64,000 bases of DNA, taken from the NCBI RefSeq assembly GCF_026314945.1, contig NZ_CP111121.1, forward strand, positions 4,774,001 through 4,838,000, read 5' to 3'. This DNA comes from Chryseobacterium fluminis (GTDB taxonomy: Bacteria; Bacteroidota; Bacteroidia; Flavobacteriales; Weeksellaceae). Positions within the stretch are counted from its first letter, which is position 1, and each line of letters begins with the position of its first letter. The notes below the pieces were generated by a model. That model saw only the letters and a program-made list of their open reading frames with translations, had not been told where the DNA came from and did not search any database. Of this stretch, positions 29,203 through 38,082 are shown one piece after another. The translations under genes were made by a program, and so were the position numbers.

Positions 29203-31365
29203 ATGAAGAAAATTACAGTTGGAGCAGTTTTGCTCTCAATGATGTTTGCGGGTGTTAATGCACAGTCTTTAAAATCGCCGGACGGAAAATTCGAAATGGA
29301 TTTCCAGTTGAAAGGCGGCATTCCTTACTACGACCTTAAATATAACGGCAAAACGGTAGTCGAAGATTCCAAATTGGGACTGAGGCTATTTAAAGATACT
29401 TCCATAAAATTTGCTTCAGAGATTGCAAAACCGGAAGATGCTAAATTTGATCTGAACAGCGGATTTACTAAAACAGCAGAAAAAAGAGATTCTAAAAATG
29501 AATCCTGGCAGCCTGTTTTGGGAGAAAAGAAAAATTATATCAATCATTATAATGAACTGGCGGTAACCCTTAACCAGGCAACTACCGACAGAAGCATTAT
29601 TGTAAAATTCAGATTGTTTAACGATGGGCTTGGATTCAGATACGAGTTTCCCCAGCAGAAAAATCTGAATTATTTTGTGATCAGGGAAGAAGATTCTGAA
29701 ATAGATTTCCCGTCCGATATGAAAGCCTGGTGGATGGTGGCAGATTACGATTCTCAGGAATACCAGTATCAGGAAACAAAAGTTTCGGAAATTCCTGCAA
29801 GATGGCCGAAAGCGGCAGATGCCAACGCTTCCCAGACCCTAATTAAGAATGCCGTTCAGTCCCCTTTAATGCTTAAAAAAGAAGGAAAAGAACCATTATA
29901 TATTAATGTTGCAGAAGCTGCTGTTTTAGATTATCCGGCTTCCCACCTGGAGGTGGATGCTCAGAACTTTAAGCTGAAAACCCATCTTACAGCAGACAGA
30001 CAGGGAGCGAAAGGTTATATCCAGACGCCTTCTGTAACGCCTTGGAGAACTATTATTGTGGCACCCAAAGCGGAAGAGGTAATGGATTCGAAAATGATTT
30101 TCAATCTTAATGAGCCTACGAAGTATACAGATACTTCTTACATTCACCCGACGAAATATATGGGCGTATGGTGGGAAATGATCATCGGGAAATCCCAGTG
30201 GGCTTACGGACAGCCGGAATCCAATGTTCGTCTCGGACAGACTGATTTTGCAAAACTTACACCCAACGGAAAACATGCGGCCAACAATACCAAAGTTAAG
30301 GAATATATAGATTTTGCAGCAGAGAACGGATTTCAGGGATTACTGATCGAAGGCTGGAACGTCGGTTGGGAAGACTGGTTCGGTCATTCTAAAGAATTTG
30401 TTTTCGACTTTATCACGCCGTATCCGGATTTCGATATCAAAATGTTAAATGAATATGCGCATTCAAAAGGAATCAAACTGATCATGCACCACGAAACTTC
30501 CGGTTCCGCAACGAACTACGAAAGATGGGCAGACAAAGCATTCCAGCTGATGAATAAATACGGCTATGATGCTGTAAAAACAGGATATGTAGGGGACATC
30601 ATCCCAAGAGGGGAGCACCATTATTCGCAGTGGACTATCAATCACTTCTACAGAATCGCAGAAAAGGCGAACGAGTACAAAATTATGATTAATTCTCACG
30701 AATCGGTTCGTCCTACAGGAGAAAGCCGTACCTACCCGAATTATATTTCAGCAGAGGCGGCCCGTGGAACAGAATACGAAGCGTTCGGAGGAAACAATCC
30801 CGATCACCAGACCATTCTTCCGTTTACCAGATGGATGGGAGGTTCGATGGACTATACACCGGGGATCTTCCAGACAAAACTGGATTACTACTTCCCGGGA
30901 GATACGCGTTTTGTGAAAACTACCCTTGCAAAACAGCTCGCACTTTATGTTACAATGTATATGCCCCTTCAGATGGCAGCCGATTTACCGGAAAACTATA
31001 AAAAGCATATGGATGCTTTCCAGTTTATCAAGGATGTAGCAGCCGATTGGGACGATACGAAAATTTTATCGGCAGAACCGGGAGATTATGTCATCACGGC
31101 AAGAAAAGCAAAAGGTACAGATACCTGGTTCGTTGGAGGGATTACCGATGAAAATAAACGTGAATATACCGTAGATTTTTCATTCCTGGATAAAGGTCAG
31201 AAATATGAAGCAACCATCTATGAAGACGGTAAAGATGCAGATTATATCAACAATCCGCAAAGCTATAACATCTACAAAAAGCAGATTACAAGCAAATCGA
31301 AAATCAATTTCAAAATGGTAAGAAGTGGTGGTTTTGCTGTAACGATCAAGAAAGTTAATAATTAA
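29203..31365 (+). CDS. susB: GH97 alpha-glucosidase (SusB-like)
   Basis: 720 residues, the usual GH97 length. A signal peptide (ending VNAQ) suggests the periplasm. An N-terminal beta-supersandwich leads to the (beta/alpha)8 barrel, with GLLIEGWNVGWEDWFG, the LIMHHETSGSATNYERW segment, MINSHESVRPTGESRTYPN with a conserved Glu, and TEYEAFGGNNPDHQTILPF, then a C-terminal beta domain. The Glu-rich active site is of the inverting SusB type, which needs calcium and releases glucose from malto-oligosaccharides. The assignment fits the SusCDE context. Confidence 0.93.
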   Translation: MKKITVGAVLLSMMFAGVNAQSLKSPDGKFEMDFQLKGGIPYYDLKYNGKTVVEDSKLGLRLFKDTSIKFASEIAKPEDAKFDLNSGFTKTAEKRDSKNESWQPVLGEKKNYINHYNELAVTLNQATTDRSIIVKFRLFNDGLGFRYEFPQQKNLNYFVIREEDSEIDFPSDMKAWWMVADYDSQEYQYQETKVSEIPARWPKAADANASQTLIKNAVQSPLMLKKEGKEPLYINVAEAAVLDYPASHLEVDAQNFKLKTHLTADRQGAKGYIQTPSVTPWRTIIVAPKAEEVMDSKMIFNLNEPTKYTDTSYIHPTKYMGVWWEMIIGKSQWAYGQPESNVRLGQTDFAKLTPNGKHAANNTKVKEYIDFAAENGFQGLLIEGWNVGWEDWFGHSKEFVFDFITPYPDFDIKMLNEYAHSKGIKLIMHHETSGSATNYERWADKAFQLMNKYGYDAVKTGYVGDIIPRGEHHYSQWTINHFYRIAEKANEYKIMINSHESVRPTGESRTYPNYISAEAARGTEYEAFGGNNPDHQTILPFTRWMGGSMDYTPGIFQTKLDYYFPGDTRFVKTTLAKQLALYVTMYMPLQMAADLPENYKKHMDAFQFIKDVAADWDDTKILSAEPGDYVITARKAKGTDTWFVGGITDENKREYTVDFSFLDKGQKYEATIYEDGKDADYINNPQSYNIYKKQITSKSKINFKMVRSGGFAVTIKKVNN

Positions 31366-31406
31366 ATTTTTAATAAAAAATGTTTTTTAGTGTGAATTTA
31401 ATTTTC

Positions 31407-31414
31407 TATATTTG
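31407..31414 (+). promoter_or_regulatory. -7 box of the precursor-peptide operon
   Basis: TATATTTG, 39 bases ahead of the precursor ATG, matches TAnnTTTG. A clear -33 element is not evident, which could mean activator dependence. Confidence 0.5.
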
Positions 31415-31453
31415 GTGAGATAAGTAAATTAATAACCCTTTAACTCATCTTTT

Positions 31454-31708
31454 ATGAAAAAGAAATTTAAAATCACGAGTAATCTTGAACAAAAAGAAAT
31501 TCTAAAAAAATCAATCCAGAACTCGGAAAATGAAAATGTAGATCTTTACAAATCCATTTTCGGAGGAATCAACAATTTAGGCCTTGTTCCCGGAACAGGA
31601 GGAGGTGGTGGAGTAATCATAGCGCCTCCGGGAGGAAGCTGTGATGTCGTAGCCATTTCAGGTGCATCAGCTGCTTATGACAGGCATGATACATTTTTAA
31701 GAGCTTAA
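31454..31708 (+). CDS. RiPP precursor peptide, radical-SAM modified (putative)
   Basis: 84 residues with no database-like identity I recognise; called a precursor from its shape and position. Residues 1-36 form a charged, helical leader rich in Lys/Glu/Asn. LYKSIFGG (31-38) could be a double-glycine cleavage site. A Gly-rich spacer (GTGGGGG, 47-53) and a single Cys63 follow. The C-terminus reads SAAYDRHDTFLRA, so Tyr75-Asp-Arg77 and Phe81-Leu-Arg83 have the aromatic-x-basic layout accepted by three-residue cyclophane-forming radical SAM enzymes; His78-Asp-Thr80 lies between. The enzyme gene follows after a terminator. Confidence 0.7.
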   Translation: MKKKFKITSNLEQKEILKKSIQNSENENVDLYKSIFGGINNLGLVPGTGGGGGVIIAPPGGSCDVVAISGASAAYDRHDTFLRA

Positions 31709-31729
31709 TTTACTGATTTTTAAAACTTT

Positions 31730-31770
31730 AGTTCTTCGCTGGTAAAATAGCGAAGAACTTTATTTATTTA
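31730..31770 (+). terminator. Terminator/attenuator after the precursor gene
   Basis: An 11-bp perfect stem (AGTTCTTCGCT) with an 8-base loop, then a T-rich run. It lies between precursor and maturase, the usual means of making precursor mRNA in excess over enzyme mRNA. Confidence 0.8.
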
Positions 31771-31777
31771 TAGAGAT

Positions 31778-33019
31778 ATGGTTACTTCTTTTGTTCTGAA
31801 GGTTGCAAGCAGATGCAACCTCAACTGTTCGTATTGTTACATGTATAATCTGGGAGATAAAACATATCTCAAACAACCCAAATTCATGTCGCTTGATACG
31901 ATGACAACGTTCGCAGAAAAACTGTCACGCTACAGTGATCAATATGGCCTGAAATCCTTCCAGATTGTTTTTCATGGCGGTGAGCCCTTATTATATCCCA
32001 AAGAATTTTATAGGGAAAGCATAAAAATATTCAGAGAAAAACTCAGCGATTCCTATTTTGATTTTGTGCTTCAGACCAATGGTGTAGGTCTGGATGAAGA
32101 ATGGTACCATCTGTTTAATGAATTAAGCATCCGGGTCGGTGTCAGCATAGACGGACCTAAAGAATATCACGATAAATACCGTGTTTTTCATAACGGGAAG
32201 GGATCTTACGATGAGGTTCGGACTGCCATACAGCTCGGTTTGGATAAAGGGATGCACGGCGTGTTATCCGTTGCCAACCTGAATATCAGCCCGAAGGAGC
32301 TGTACCAGGAATTTAAAGACCTCAATATTCTGAGTTTTAATCTTTTGCTTCCCGATGGGCATTTCGACAAACTGCCGGATGGTATCATCAGGGAAAAAGT
32401 TAATACCAGCGATTATACACCCTATGCCGATTGGCTGATCGAACTTTTTGCCATCTGGAAAAGTGATCCGGACCGGCCGAATATGAGGTTCTTCAAAACA
32501 TTAATTCAGCTTATCGCAGGTGAAGAAGTGGGAGATCAGGTGCTCGGACTGAAAAAGAATGGGGTGGCCATCCTTGAGACCAATGGGAATCTGGAAGTGG
32601 CAGATTCTATAAGAGCCTGTTATGAGGGGATTACAAGAAATGACATTAACATCCATACCCACGAGATCGACGCTGTACTGGAAGATCCATTGTTTGATAT
32701 ATACATCAATTCCCACCAGATGGTTAACGAAAAATGCCTTAACTGTCCCATTTATGACATATGTGGAGGTGGCTTTCTTCTGAACAGGTATTCGAACGAG
32801 AATGGGTTTGATAATCCTACCATCTACTGTCACGATATGATAAAACTGGTAAGCTATATCCAGAATGACCTGATAAACAGTCTTCCTGAAGAGGTTTGCG
32901 AAGAAATGGATCTTACCAGGGTTTCTTATCACGAAATTGTAGAAGAGCTTGAAAATACAAGAGCGGTTTCCGTTCAGAAAAATATTAAAGATAAACTATT
33001 AGCCTACAGTTTAGCATGA
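31778..33019 (+). CDS. Radical SAM/SPASM peptide maturase, FxsB-like
   Basis: 413 residues. The radical SAM cluster motif CNLNCSYC supplies Cys13, Cys17 and Cys20; FHGGEPLLY and VGVSIDGPKEYHD mark the SAM-binding barrel. The SPASM part has Cys281, then CLNCPIYDICGGG (Cys320, 323, 329) and Cys351 in NPTIYCHDMIKLV. The CGGG...RY...NP..YC ending is what I recall of FxsB-type maturases, which join an aromatic ring to the beta-carbon of the second residue after it. It probably installs such crosslinks at the C-terminus of the upstream peptide. The stop overlaps the next start (ATGA). Confidence 0.88.
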   Translation: MVTSFVLKVASRCNLNCSYCYMYNLGDKTYLKQPKFMSLDTMTTFAEKLSRYSDQYGLKSFQIVFHGGEPLLYPKEFYRESIKIFREKLSDSYFDFVLQTNGVGLDEEWYHLFNELSIRVGVSIDGPKEYHDKYRVFHNGKGSYDEVRTAIQLGLDKGMHGVLSVANLNISPKELYQEFKDLNILSFNLLLPDGHFDKLPDGIIREKVNTSDYTPYADWLIELFAIWKSDPDRPNMRFFKTLIQLIAGEEVGDQVLGLKKNGVAILETNGNLEVADSIRACYEGITRNDINIHTHEIDAVLEDPLFDIYINSHQMVNEKCLNCPIYDICGGGFLLNRYSNENGFDNPTIYCHDMIKLVSYIQNDLINSLPEEVCEEMDLTRVSYHEIVEELENTRAVSVQKNIKDKLLAYSLA

Positions 33020-33846
33020 GTTTAAAAAAAGGAATCAAAGTATATCCCTGCGGTATTCAGGACATTAAAGATCAGATTAGCATTAATTCGGGAGTAGGTC
33101 CTGTTACCAATTCCAATTCTGAAATCGAATATTACAGCAATGCCTATCTGCCTACGATGGATTGGCGTGGTCTTACGGATTCGGAATACAGAAAAATTTC
33201 TACGGCAGATGCCGGCAGTAAAATATTTAACACACTGGGCGTGGGTGCTATTCCGGAACAGTTGAAGGATCTATTTGAAAAATTAAATCTCAATGACTGT
33301 GAATCTCTTTTTGACGTCCCAAAGAAATTTCAGGAAAATGAAACACTCACAAAACAGATTAATGAATTAACCAATGTTTTTCTGGATGAGAAATCTTTAC
33401 AGAGAAATTATAAGTTTCACCGCATCGCCAGATCTCTCCCCGATATGCAGAGTACGACCTTCCATCATTTGGGTCAGAACAAATTTAAATATACAGGACT
33501 GCATATTGATAAAAGCAGCTTTTTCACTCCTCATACTGCTTATAAGTCGGGGAACAGAATTTCAATCAATATAAGCACGGAATCACGCTATCTGTATTTT
33601 ATTAATTTAACACTACGGCAGATCTATGGGGAAGTGCAGAAAAAATATGCGGAGAAAATAACGTCTGACAATATTGTTGAACAGTTTTTTAATCATTATC
33701 CCGGATATCCCGTGCTGAAGCTGGAAATAAAACCTTACCAATACTATATTGCTCCTACGGACAATTTCATCCATGACGGTACAACGCTCGGGAATAAAGG
33801 CTTTGACGTCACCATGGTCTATGTCGGAGTATTTGATAAATACTGA
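33016..33846 (+). CDS. Putative 2-oxoglutarate/Fe(II) oxygenase, RiPP operon copy 1
   Basis: 276 residues of a family I cannot name. It is paralogous to the next gene: both share FGNRI/SGNRI, ESRYL, a Pro-x-Leu-Lys stretch and YIAPTDN...HDG-TLG near the end. His163-x-Asp165 (GLHIDKS) and His253 (FIHDGTTLG) are kept in both copies in the order of the HxD...H iron triad of 2-oxoglutarate oxygenases. The usual Arg about ten residues after the last His is absent, so the co-substrate site is unclear. It starts inside the maturase stop codon, so it is translationally coupled. A hydroxylation of the crosslinked peptide is an inference from context. Confidence 0.6.
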   Translation: MSLKKGIKVYPCGIQDIKDQISINSGVGPVTNSNSEIEYYSNAYLPTMDWRGLTDSEYRKISTADAGSKIFNTLGVGAIPEQLKDLFEKLNLNDCESLFDVPKKFQENETLTKQINELTNVFLDEKSLQRNYKFHRIARSLPDMQSTTFHHLGQNKFKYTGLHIDKSSFFTPHTAYKSGNRISINISTESRYLYFINLTLRQIYGEVQKKYAEKITSDNIVEQFFNHYPGYPVLKLEIKPYQYYIAPTDNFIHDGTTLGNKGFDVTMVYVGVFDKY

Positions 33847-33851
33847 ATCCC

Positions 33852-34727
33852 ATGAAAAAACTAAAACCAGGAATTAAAATATACTCAGATCACAACGGCG
33901 GAACCCTGCAGATTAATTCAGGAGTTATTCATCATAGCCAGCAGGAGCCCAACGAATTTATTTTCAGAGGTGAAAGGTTTCTGCAGCAGTATGAACCCGA
34001 AGCCCATCTGCCCAAACGCGACTGGCGTACACCCGATCCGCAAGAATATAAAATCATTAAGGGTGATCATAAGAACAAAAAAGACTACAATTCCGTATTT
34101 ACAGGAGAACTGCCTGAAAATATCCGTCGTCTTTTTACTGAACTGGATCTTGGGACAGCAACTTCCGAAGAAGAAGTCTTTGGTAAATTCAGACAGAATA
34201 AAGAACTCGTAGACCAGATCAATATCCATATCAATGAGTTTTTGCAGCAGATTTCTCTTGCCCCGTTCCGGTTTATGAGTCTTGCCACCAACTATGCCAA
34301 CAGCGAAATCGTATCCCTGAACAGAAGAACACTGTCCGAAGGACAATCTATCGCTGATCTTCAATTTATAGGAGTTCATAAGGACAGCTCAAAAAATATG
34401 ACCCTGCATACCGCTCATAGATTCGGAAACAGAATAACATTTAATTTAGGAAAGGAGTCGCGCTATTTACTCGTAACGAATCTCTCGATGCGGCAGGCAT
34501 ATCATATGATTAAAAGAGAAATAGACCTGAAAGAAAATGACGTAAATAATAAAAACATTACTTCGTATTTTATGAAGCTGTTTCCGGATTATCCTATGCT
34601 GAAAATAGAGCATAAACCTCATCATTTTTATATTGCGCCTACCGATAACTGTTTTCATGACGGGTCTACGCTTGGAAGTACATCCCTGGATATCGTCATG
34701 ATCTATCTCGGTAAGTTTTTAATTTAA
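33852..34727 (+). CDS. Putative 2-oxoglutarate/Fe(II) oxygenase, RiPP operon copy 2
   Basis: 291 residues, a clear paralogue of the gene ending five bases upstream, diverged but with the same landmarks: RDWRTPDPQEYK matching MDWRGLTDSEYR near residue 55, HKD (His176, Asp178), FGNRITFNLGKESRYLL, and CFHDGSTLG (His269). The duplicate pair suggests either two target residues or a heteromeric enzyme. No signal peptide, so it acts in the cytoplasm before export. As for copy 1, the fold call rests on the HxD...H pattern only. Confidence 0.6.
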   Translation: MKKLKPGIKIYSDHNGGTLQINSGVIHHSQQEPNEFIFRGERFLQQYEPEAHLPKRDWRTPDPQEYKIIKGDHKNKKDYNSVFTGELPENIRRLFTELDLGTATSEEEVFGKFRQNKELVDQINIHINEFLQQISLAPFRFMSLATNYANSEIVSLNRRTLSEGQSIADLQFIGVHKDSSKNMTLHTAHRFGNRITFNLGKESRYLLVTNLSMRQAYHMIKREIDLKENDVNNKNITSYFMKLFPDYPMLKIEHKPHHFYIAPTDNCFHDGSTLGSTSLDIVMIYLGKFLI

Positions 34728-34742
34728 TCTACTTTTTTTCAC

Positions 34743-35900
34743 ATGAAATATACTTTAGCTTTTTTACTCTTAACGATTTCGTACCTTCAGATTATGGCTC
34801 AGAAAAAACTTCCTGTCGTAAAAGCTAATTCATCCAAAGCCATCATTCTGGAAGAAGATACCGGGCTGAAAACCGACTGGAATATCGATCCTTCTGTAAA
34901 ACCAGATGTATACACCGTCACCAAAATAAGCAAAGGCTCCAGAACGGTAAAGATAAAAACAGATATCGACTCCATCAGAATTACGGTGAAACAAGGCGAG
35001 AAAAAAGATTTTATCATTCTTCTTAAAGATAAAGATTCATGCCTTACACGAATCGAAAGCGCCGTTCCCAAAAATTTCAGTACGGTACGTCCTGCTTTTC
35101 ACGACAGCATTCGTCTCGGAATCAATGAGCAGAATACCATGTTTGTAAAAACGCTGCTCAATAAAACAGATTCTCTGGTTCTTAATTTTGATACCGGAAG
35201 CAATAACCTTTCCCTGACCCGGGAAACGCTCAAAGATAAAATCAAAGAACAGCTCAAAGGAAGAGTCAATGTCCTGTCTATCGGAAACAAAAAATACGAT
35301 GGCTTCAGAATCTATCAGGTTGAGCTATCGGGACATGGCACCGATGGGAGATTTGGCTGGGACCTGTTTGACGGAATGGTAGTAGAACTGAATTATGACA
35401 AAGGAATAATGGTGGTACATTCTGAACTTCCCGAATTTGTAAAAAAAGATAAGGCATATCAGCCGTTGGATATCATCTATTTTGATCAACTGTTCTTCGT
35501 TGAAACAACCATAAAACAGGGGAGAAAAACGCTGAAAGACTGGTTTCTGTTCGATACAGGATACCAGAGAACCGTAATGCTGGATGGTCCTCTGCTGAAG
35601 GAGCAGCAATTTCCGGCCGATCAGATGAAAATAATAAAAAAAGTAGTGATGAAGGGAGGACAGGGGAATGAAATCCCCGTTATCACAGCGAATCTGGAAT
35701 CCCTGAGCCTCGGAAAATATCATCTTAAAAACATTCCTTCCCAGGTTCTTTCTGAAAGCAGACCGGTAAAAGATAAAAAAATGAATATCCTGGGCAACGA
35801 AATTTTGAAGAGATTTAATATCTTTCTTGATTTTCAGCATAATGTCATTTATCTGAAGCCCAATAAACTCTTTAATGATGCCTATATTGAAAAGCAGTAA
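34743..35900 (+). CDS. Secreted aspartic protease-like protein with two DTG motifs
   Basis: 385 residues with a signal peptide ending near IMAQ. Two repeated lobes carry the catalytic motif of clan AA proteases: FDTGS (Asp150) and FDTGY (Asp271), each followed by a hydrophobic-Gly element and an ending such as ILGNEILKRFNIFLDF (about 348-363), as in retropepsin-like or pepsin-like enzymes. The first ~120 residues are a beta-rich pro-region or binding domain. It lies 15 bases after oxygenase copy 2 and is the last gene before a terminator. I infer it trims the leader of the modified peptide outside the cytoplasm; general protein turnover is the alternative. Confidence 0.75.
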   Translation: MKYTLAFLLLTISYLQIMAQKKLPVVKANSSKAIILEEDTGLKTDWNIDPSVKPDVYTVTKISKGSRTVKIKTDIDSIRITVKQGEKKDFIILLKDKDSCLTRIESAVPKNFSTVRPAFHDSIRLGINEQNTMFVKTLLNKTDSLVLNFDTGSNNLSLTRETLKDKIKEQLKGRVNVLSIGNKKYDGFRIYQVELSGHGTDGRFGWDLFDGMVVELNYDKGIMVVHSELPEFVKKDKAYQPLDIIYFDQLFFVETTIKQGRKTLKDWFLFDTGYQRTVMLDGPLLKEQQFPADQMKIIKKVVMKGGQGNEIPVITANLESLSLGKYHLKNIPSQVLSESRPVKDKKMNILGNEILKRFNIFLDFQHNVIYLKPNKLFNDAYIEKQ

Positions 35901-35934
35901 AGAAGCGGTAAAATAAATATTCCTTAACTTTATC

Positions 35935-35970
35935 ATCCTTAAAGCCTTCGTACCTTTAAGGATTTTTTTA
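35935..35970 (+). terminator. End-of-operon terminator after the protease gene
   Basis: ATCCTTAAAG and its perfect complement enclose a 9-base loop, followed by seven T residues. It separates the peptide operon from the transporter gene. Confidence 0.85.
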
Positions 35971-35995
35971 TTTATAAATATTTTATTCTTATTTA

Positions 35996-36979
35996 ATGAT
36001 GATGTTGACTAAAATTTTTAACAAGCAGAATCTCTTTCTTCTTCTGTTAATCGTAATGGTCTTGATGGCAAAACTGGTCCCGTTTCATGAATCCTACAAC
36101 CGGTATTTCAACCTTTCTGCTTTTATAGACTGGGGTATCGCCGGGATTTTCTTGCTGTACGGACTTAAACTGAATCTGAAAGAAGTCATAAAAGATATTT
36201 CCAACTGGAAATTACATCTCCTGATTCAGTCCGGAACTTTTATCCTCTTTCCACTGCTTGTCCTGCTGTTTTACCCTTTGGTAAACGGTTCGCAATATGA
36301 GAATGTCTGGCTTTCGATATTTTTTCTCGCGTGTCTGCCATCCACGGTTTCATCATCCGTAGTGATGGTGTCCATTGCCAGAGGAAATGTAACTTCAGCT
36401 ATTTTTAATGCCTCGATTTCAGGATTAATCGGTATTGTGATGACACCACTCCTGATGAGCTTTTTCCTTGAACCGGATTCAGGATCAGGAAATCATGGTG
36501 AAGTTGTACAGCAATTGCTGATGAAGGTCTTATTACCTATCGTACTGGGAATACTCTTAAACCCCGTTTTTAAAAAATGGGTCACAAAGTATTCTGCGGT
36601 GATCGCCGAATTCGACAGGCTGATCATATTATTAATTGTGTATGAAAGTTTTTCAACAGCATTCATAGAAAAAATATTCGTATCCGTACCTCCCATTGTA
36701 TTTTTAATCCTGGCGCTGAGTGTGGTCTTCCTGTTTTTTGCCGTTTAACATATCCTGCAGTTTTTTGCCGGAAAAATGAAATTTAATACCGAAGATATCA
36801 TCACCTTCACTTTCTGCGGATCAAAAAAATCCCTGGTTCACGGCAGTCTTTTCTTACTGGTATTAGGAATCCCCGACGACCGGAAGGTGCTGTTTCTGCT
36901 TCCGGTCATGATATATCACAGTTTCCAGTTATTTTATGTAAGCTGGCTGGCCAATAAAATTGCACATAGAGCTTCTTGA
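35996..36979 (+). pseudogene. BASS-family (YfeH/bile acid:Na+ symporter-like) transporter with in-frame stop
   Basis: Two pieces in one reading frame: residues 1-250, then TAA at 36746-36748, then another 76 codons without shift. Together they give about 327 residues, the full length of the SBF-like/YfeH family, with alternating helices such as AGIFLLYGLKLNLKEVI and CLPSTVSSSVVMVSIARGN, and a normal ending (SWLANKIAHR). The stop lies within helix VVFLFFAV, so the last helices are lost unless it is suppressed or re-initiated at 36776. Sodium-dependent import of an organic anion would be the family role. It follows the peptide-operon terminator. Confidence 0.8.
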
Positions 36980-37010
36980 GTTTAAAATATATTTAATTAT
37001 CTTTATTTCC

Positions 37011-38063
37011 ATGAAAAAAATGAAGAGAGCAGTGCTGGTATTTTTGATGATGATAATGAGCGTAAGCTCCAATGCACAAAATATCATCCAGATCATAGGA
37101 CAGAACGGGCCATTCAGAAAAGACACGGTTATAAATCTTAAAAATAACTCTGAACAGACCCACCTTCCGGTTTCCATTATCAAAGGAAAAGAAGCAGGAC
37201 CAGTCTTCAGCATCGTAGCAGGAATTCATGGTTACGAATATCCACCTGTTATTGCGGTTCAGGAACTGTTGAAAGAAATAAAACCGGAAAATGTAAAGGG
37301 AACTTTAATCATCGTACCCATTGCCAATATGGAAGCTTTTCGGGAAAGAACCCCTTTCCTAAATCCAGTAGATCGTAAAAATTTAAATACTGCTTTTCCG
37401 GGATCACCTGCCGGAACGGTCACGGATCAGATTGCCGATGCTCTTACCAAAGAAATTATTTCCAATTCCTCGATCTTTTTAGATATTCACGGAGGTGACG
37501 CTAATGAAGACCTGCTGCCTTTCGTATGCTATTATGACCGGAAAGATACCCCTGAAAGTACTCATCTTGCTTATCAGCTGTCGGTACAGTCGCAAATCGG
37601 TTATCTGGTTTCGTATCCTTATCATTTAACCTCATCCGAGCCTGCAAAATATGCTTTTAAACAGGCAACTCAGCAGGGAATTACAGCATTGAGTATAGAA
37701 GCCGGAAAACTGGGAACCGTACAAAATGAAAATGTGAAACTCATTAAAACTGCGGTTTACCATATGCTGGAATATTCCGGAAATTACCAGGGAGGAAAAT
37801 TAAAACGCTATAAGAAAAAAACGCCTGTTTATTTAAACCGGCAGGATTACGTTCGTGTTCCTGAAACCGGAATCTTTTACAGTAATTTAAAAAGCGGAGA
37901 TACCGTAAAGAAAAATCAGATTTTAGGCGTCATTACCGATGAATTCGGAAATAAGAAGCAGGAGATCATTTCAGGTACAAACGGAATTATTTTATATAAA
38001 ATAGGAACTCCGCCCGTAAATAAAGGCGAAACCCTGTTCTGTATCGGATATTCGGAAAAATAG
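37011..38063 (+). CDS. Secreted succinylglutamate desuccinylase/aspartoacylase-family (M14) peptidase
   Basis: 350 residues from the ATG at 37011, which gives a good signal peptide ending SSNAQ; an upstream ATG at 36960 lies inside the preceding gene and is less likely. Zinc-site residues are visible: GIHGYEYPP (His-x-x-Glu), the second His in IFLDIHGGD and a catalytic Glu in LSIEAGKLG. A C-terminal beta domain resembles a biotinyl-lipoyl-like fold (YKIGTPPVNKGETLFCIGY). The family removes acyl or amino-acid groups from small amides or peptides. The substrate is unknown. Confidence 0.85.
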   Translation: MKKMKRAVLVFLMMIMSVSSNAQNIIQIIGQNGPFRKDTVINLKNNSEQTHLPVSIIKGKEAGPVFSIVAGIHGYEYPPVIAVQELLKEIKPENVKGTLIIVPIANMEAFRERTPFLNPVDRKNLNTAFPGSPAGTVTDQIADALTKEIISNSSIFLDIHGGDANEDLLPFVCYYDRKDTPESTHLAYQLSVQSQIGYLVSYPYHLTSSEPAKYAFKQATQQGITALSIEAGKLGTVQNENVKLIKTAVYHMLEYSGNYQGGKLKRYKKKTPVYLNRQDYVRVPETGIFYSNLKSGDTVKKNQILGVITDEFGNKKQEIISGTNGIILYKIGTPPVNKGETLFCIGYSEK

Positions 38064-38082
38064 TTTAGAAATTGATTTGGCC

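Noticed and set aside
36929..37229. Minus-strand frames opposite the M14 peptidase
   Set aside because: Shadows of the plus-strand coding frame, with no family resemblance.
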